In this document: positions 62,977 through 64,000 of the stretch, piece after piece
Numbering within the stretch: the first letter of the stretch is position 1
Layout: each line of letters opens with the position of its first letter
Assembly (NCBI GenBank): GCA_024276075.1
Contig: JAJRXX010000076.1
Span: 17,667 to 81,666 of the forward strand
Direction of reading: 5' to 3'
Origin: Planctomycetota bacterium
GTDB lineage: Bacteria; Planctomycetota; Phycisphaerae; Phycisphaerales; Phycisphaeraceae
DNA: 64,000 bases
Program-made: the position numbers and the translations under genes
Notes under the pieces: model-generated
The model's database searches: none
Seen by the model: the letters and a program-made list of their open reading frames with translations, nothing else
Told to the model about the DNA's origin: nothing

Positions 62977-63744
62977 ATGACACGTTTTCTATCTATTGGA
63001 TTGATCATTATCGCGGCAACGGTATTTGGCACGACGTCGGCAACCCCCGCTCTTGCGGGCTGCGGCCCGCGCGGCATGGGTAACTCCGACGGGGCGCCCA
63101 AGAAATGCCCCATGTGCGAAAAGATGGGCGAGAGGGGCATGAATAAAGAGATGATGCAAAAGATGATGTGCCAAATGTGCATAAAGAAAAAAATGATGAA
63201 GGACATTCATCACAATATGCTTACGCACTCATGGAGCAGTATCCACGAAGCCGTCGCCGTCCTACACGCCACGCAGGGTAATACCGCCACTGGCGTCGTC
63301 CGCTTCTTACAGGTCGGTCCGCACATTAAAATCACCGCCGACGTTCGCGGCCTGGAGCCGAACTCCACTCACGCCATTCACGTCCATCAGTATGGCGATT
63401 GCACTTTATCCAACGGCAAGAGCGCCGGCGGACACTACAACCCTGAAGGGCACCCCCACGCGCTACCCGATTCCGACACGCGCCATGCGGGCGATCTGGG
63501 CAACTTACAGGCTGACGGTGACGGCAACGCCCATTACGAGACGATTGTTGACAACATATCACTCGTGGGCCACAGGAACCCTATCCTGGGACGCGGTGTC
63601 ATCGTCCACGCCAAAGCCGACGACGGGGGTCAGCCCACCGGCAACGCAGGCGCACGCATCGCATACGGTGTGATTGGCATCGCGAATTCGCCAGCCAATA
63701 AGCCACCCGCAGCTACGCAACCAACGACCAAACCAAGTCGATAA
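62977..63744 (+). CDS. sodC: Cu/Zn superoxide dismutase with Met/Cys-rich N-terminal domain
   Basis: The protein has 255 residues. A signal peptide ends at about ALAG (28). Residues 29-75 form a Met/Cys-rich region (KCPMCEKMGERGMNKEMM, MMCQMCIKKKMM), a plausible copper-binding module. The SOD domain (about 88-237) has ligands H135 and H137 (HVH), bridging H153 (GGHYNP), zinc ligands H161 and H170, D173 (DLGN) and copper ligand H211 (VIVHAKADDGG). The disulfide cysteine C141 (YGDC) remains, but its usual partner in RIACG is Y230, so the bond is missing. The C-terminal tail is proline/threonine-rich. Confidence 0.9.
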   Translation: MTRFLSIGLIIIAATVFGTTSATPALAGCGPRGMGNSDGAPKKCPMCEKMGERGMNKEMMQKMMCQMCIKKKMMKDIHHNMLTHSWSSIHEAVAVLHATQGNTATGVVRFLQVGPHIKITADVRGLEPNSTHAIHVHQYGDCTLSNGKSAGGHYNPEGHPHALPDSDTRHAGDLGNLQADGDGNAHYETIVDNISLVGHRNPILGRGVIVHAKADDGGQPTGNAGARIAYGVIGIANSPANKPPAATQPTTKPSR

Positions 63745-63769
63745 CTGGTGCTTTTGCCATGGTACGCAC

Positions 63770-63890
63770 TAGAGAAACGACATCAATATTCTCCATCTTG
63801 ATTGGGTCGTAGGTGTAACAGACATCTATATTTCACAGCTTGCAAGCAAACCGTGCCACCCGGCCAATGGGGATTAATTACGCCAGGTAC
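63770..63890. repeat. R2 element, partial or decayed copy
   Basis: It begins TAGAGAAACGACATCAATAT, then TTCTCCATCTTGATTGGG, close to the copy at 29995 (TAGAGCAACTTGCG, TTATTCTCCATCTCC). Its right part, GGGGATTAATTACGCC, matches the 19251 copy, but the GCTCTA end is lost. It contains the imperfect hairpin at 63834. Confidence 0.5.
63834..63855. repeat. Dispersed hairpin, imperfect copy
   Basis: CACAGCTTGC-AA-GCAAACCGTG is the fourth copy of the palindrome family; two base pairs are broken. It is followed by CCACCC like the others. Confidence 0.55.
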
Positions 63891-63926
63891 ACCAGATCGC
63901 CAGGCCCAGCGAACCCGCAAAATGAG

Positions 63927-64000
63927 TGCTGCGCATTGCGACTATTTCTAGCACGTCGTAAATGATGTGAGTTATGCCTATCCTGCCCCCGCGTTGGTAG
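63927..64000 (+). repeat. R1 interspersed element, copy F (cut by window end)
   Basis: CGCATTGCG (63932-63940), then CTAGCACGTCGTAAATGATG, GAGTTATGCCTATCC and CCCCGCGTT follow the R1 order. The left terminus is diverged and the right part is outside the window. Confidence 0.65.

Overview
The window looks like chromosomal DNA from a planctomycete, most likely a marine Phycisphaerae-type bacterium. The lineage call is an inference from several features: two PEP-CTERM-type surface proteins (one with autotransporter-style repeats and a dockerin-like pair of calcium loops), a fused AroD-AroE protein, an ECF sigma factor with a cognate membrane regulator carrying a pseudopilin-like tail, small entericidin-like and EHP-repeat lipoproteins, a ribH-nusB-ftsY block, and an orphan mraZ outside any division cluster. 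No rRNA, CRISPR array, prophage or complete transposase was seen. There is one tRNA (Lys, anticodon TTT).

Layout. 1-6.7 kb: gltD (cut by the window edge), gltB and a LysR regulator in one minus-strand run, with the regulator and gltB overlapping by four bases. 6.9-9.6 kb: glycosyltransferase, DUF2064-type transferase, single-domain response regulator. 10.3-14.1 kb: two tandem flagellin genes, each with a long leader and its own terminator. 14.4-18 kb: lipoprotein amidase, scpB, thiE, trmB, PrcB-like lipoprotein. 18-20.3 kb: orphan peptide-transporter ATPase and mraZ with its operator. 20.4-23.7 kb: a repeat-rich accessory stretch with a tiny EHP-repeat lipoprotein, a transglutaminase-like lipoprotein and a cysteine-rich protein that looks like a RING plus IBR/Rcat (RBR-like) ubiquitin-ligase fold. 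23.9-32.5 kb: rpiB, a large secreted unknown, mdh, ribH-nusB-ftsY, phosphate permease and its DUF47 partner. 33.4-36.9 kb: a giant PEP-CTERM surface protein. 37-51.7 kb: tRNA-Lys, pyrE, SDR, sigma and regulator pair, DUF1015, aroDE, yraN, SurA-like PPIase, second PEP-CTERM protein, membrane glycosyltransferase, a LigD-phosphoesterase-like protein coupled to hflX. 51.7-64 kb: small membrane proteins, HDOD protein, holB, cardiolipin synthase, HAD phosphatase, an unrecognised 385-residue protein, dut, ftsK, and a Cu/Zn superoxide dismutase with a Met/Cys-rich leader domain.

The most striking non-coding structure is two families of short interspersed elements. One is about 108 bp (called R1 here, six copies). 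The other is a variable family with terminal TAGAGC...GCTCTA repeats (R2, about nine whole or partial copies). Copies sit exactly on gene ends: the stop codons of ftsY, the SDR gene, aroDE and the HDOD gene are made by element termini, and the dut start codon lies on an R1 terminus. One R1 copy is nested inside an R2 copy. Several R2 copies carry a short hairpin whose arms differ by compensatory changes. The RBR-like gene and these stop-codon-embedded elements are the leads most worth following.
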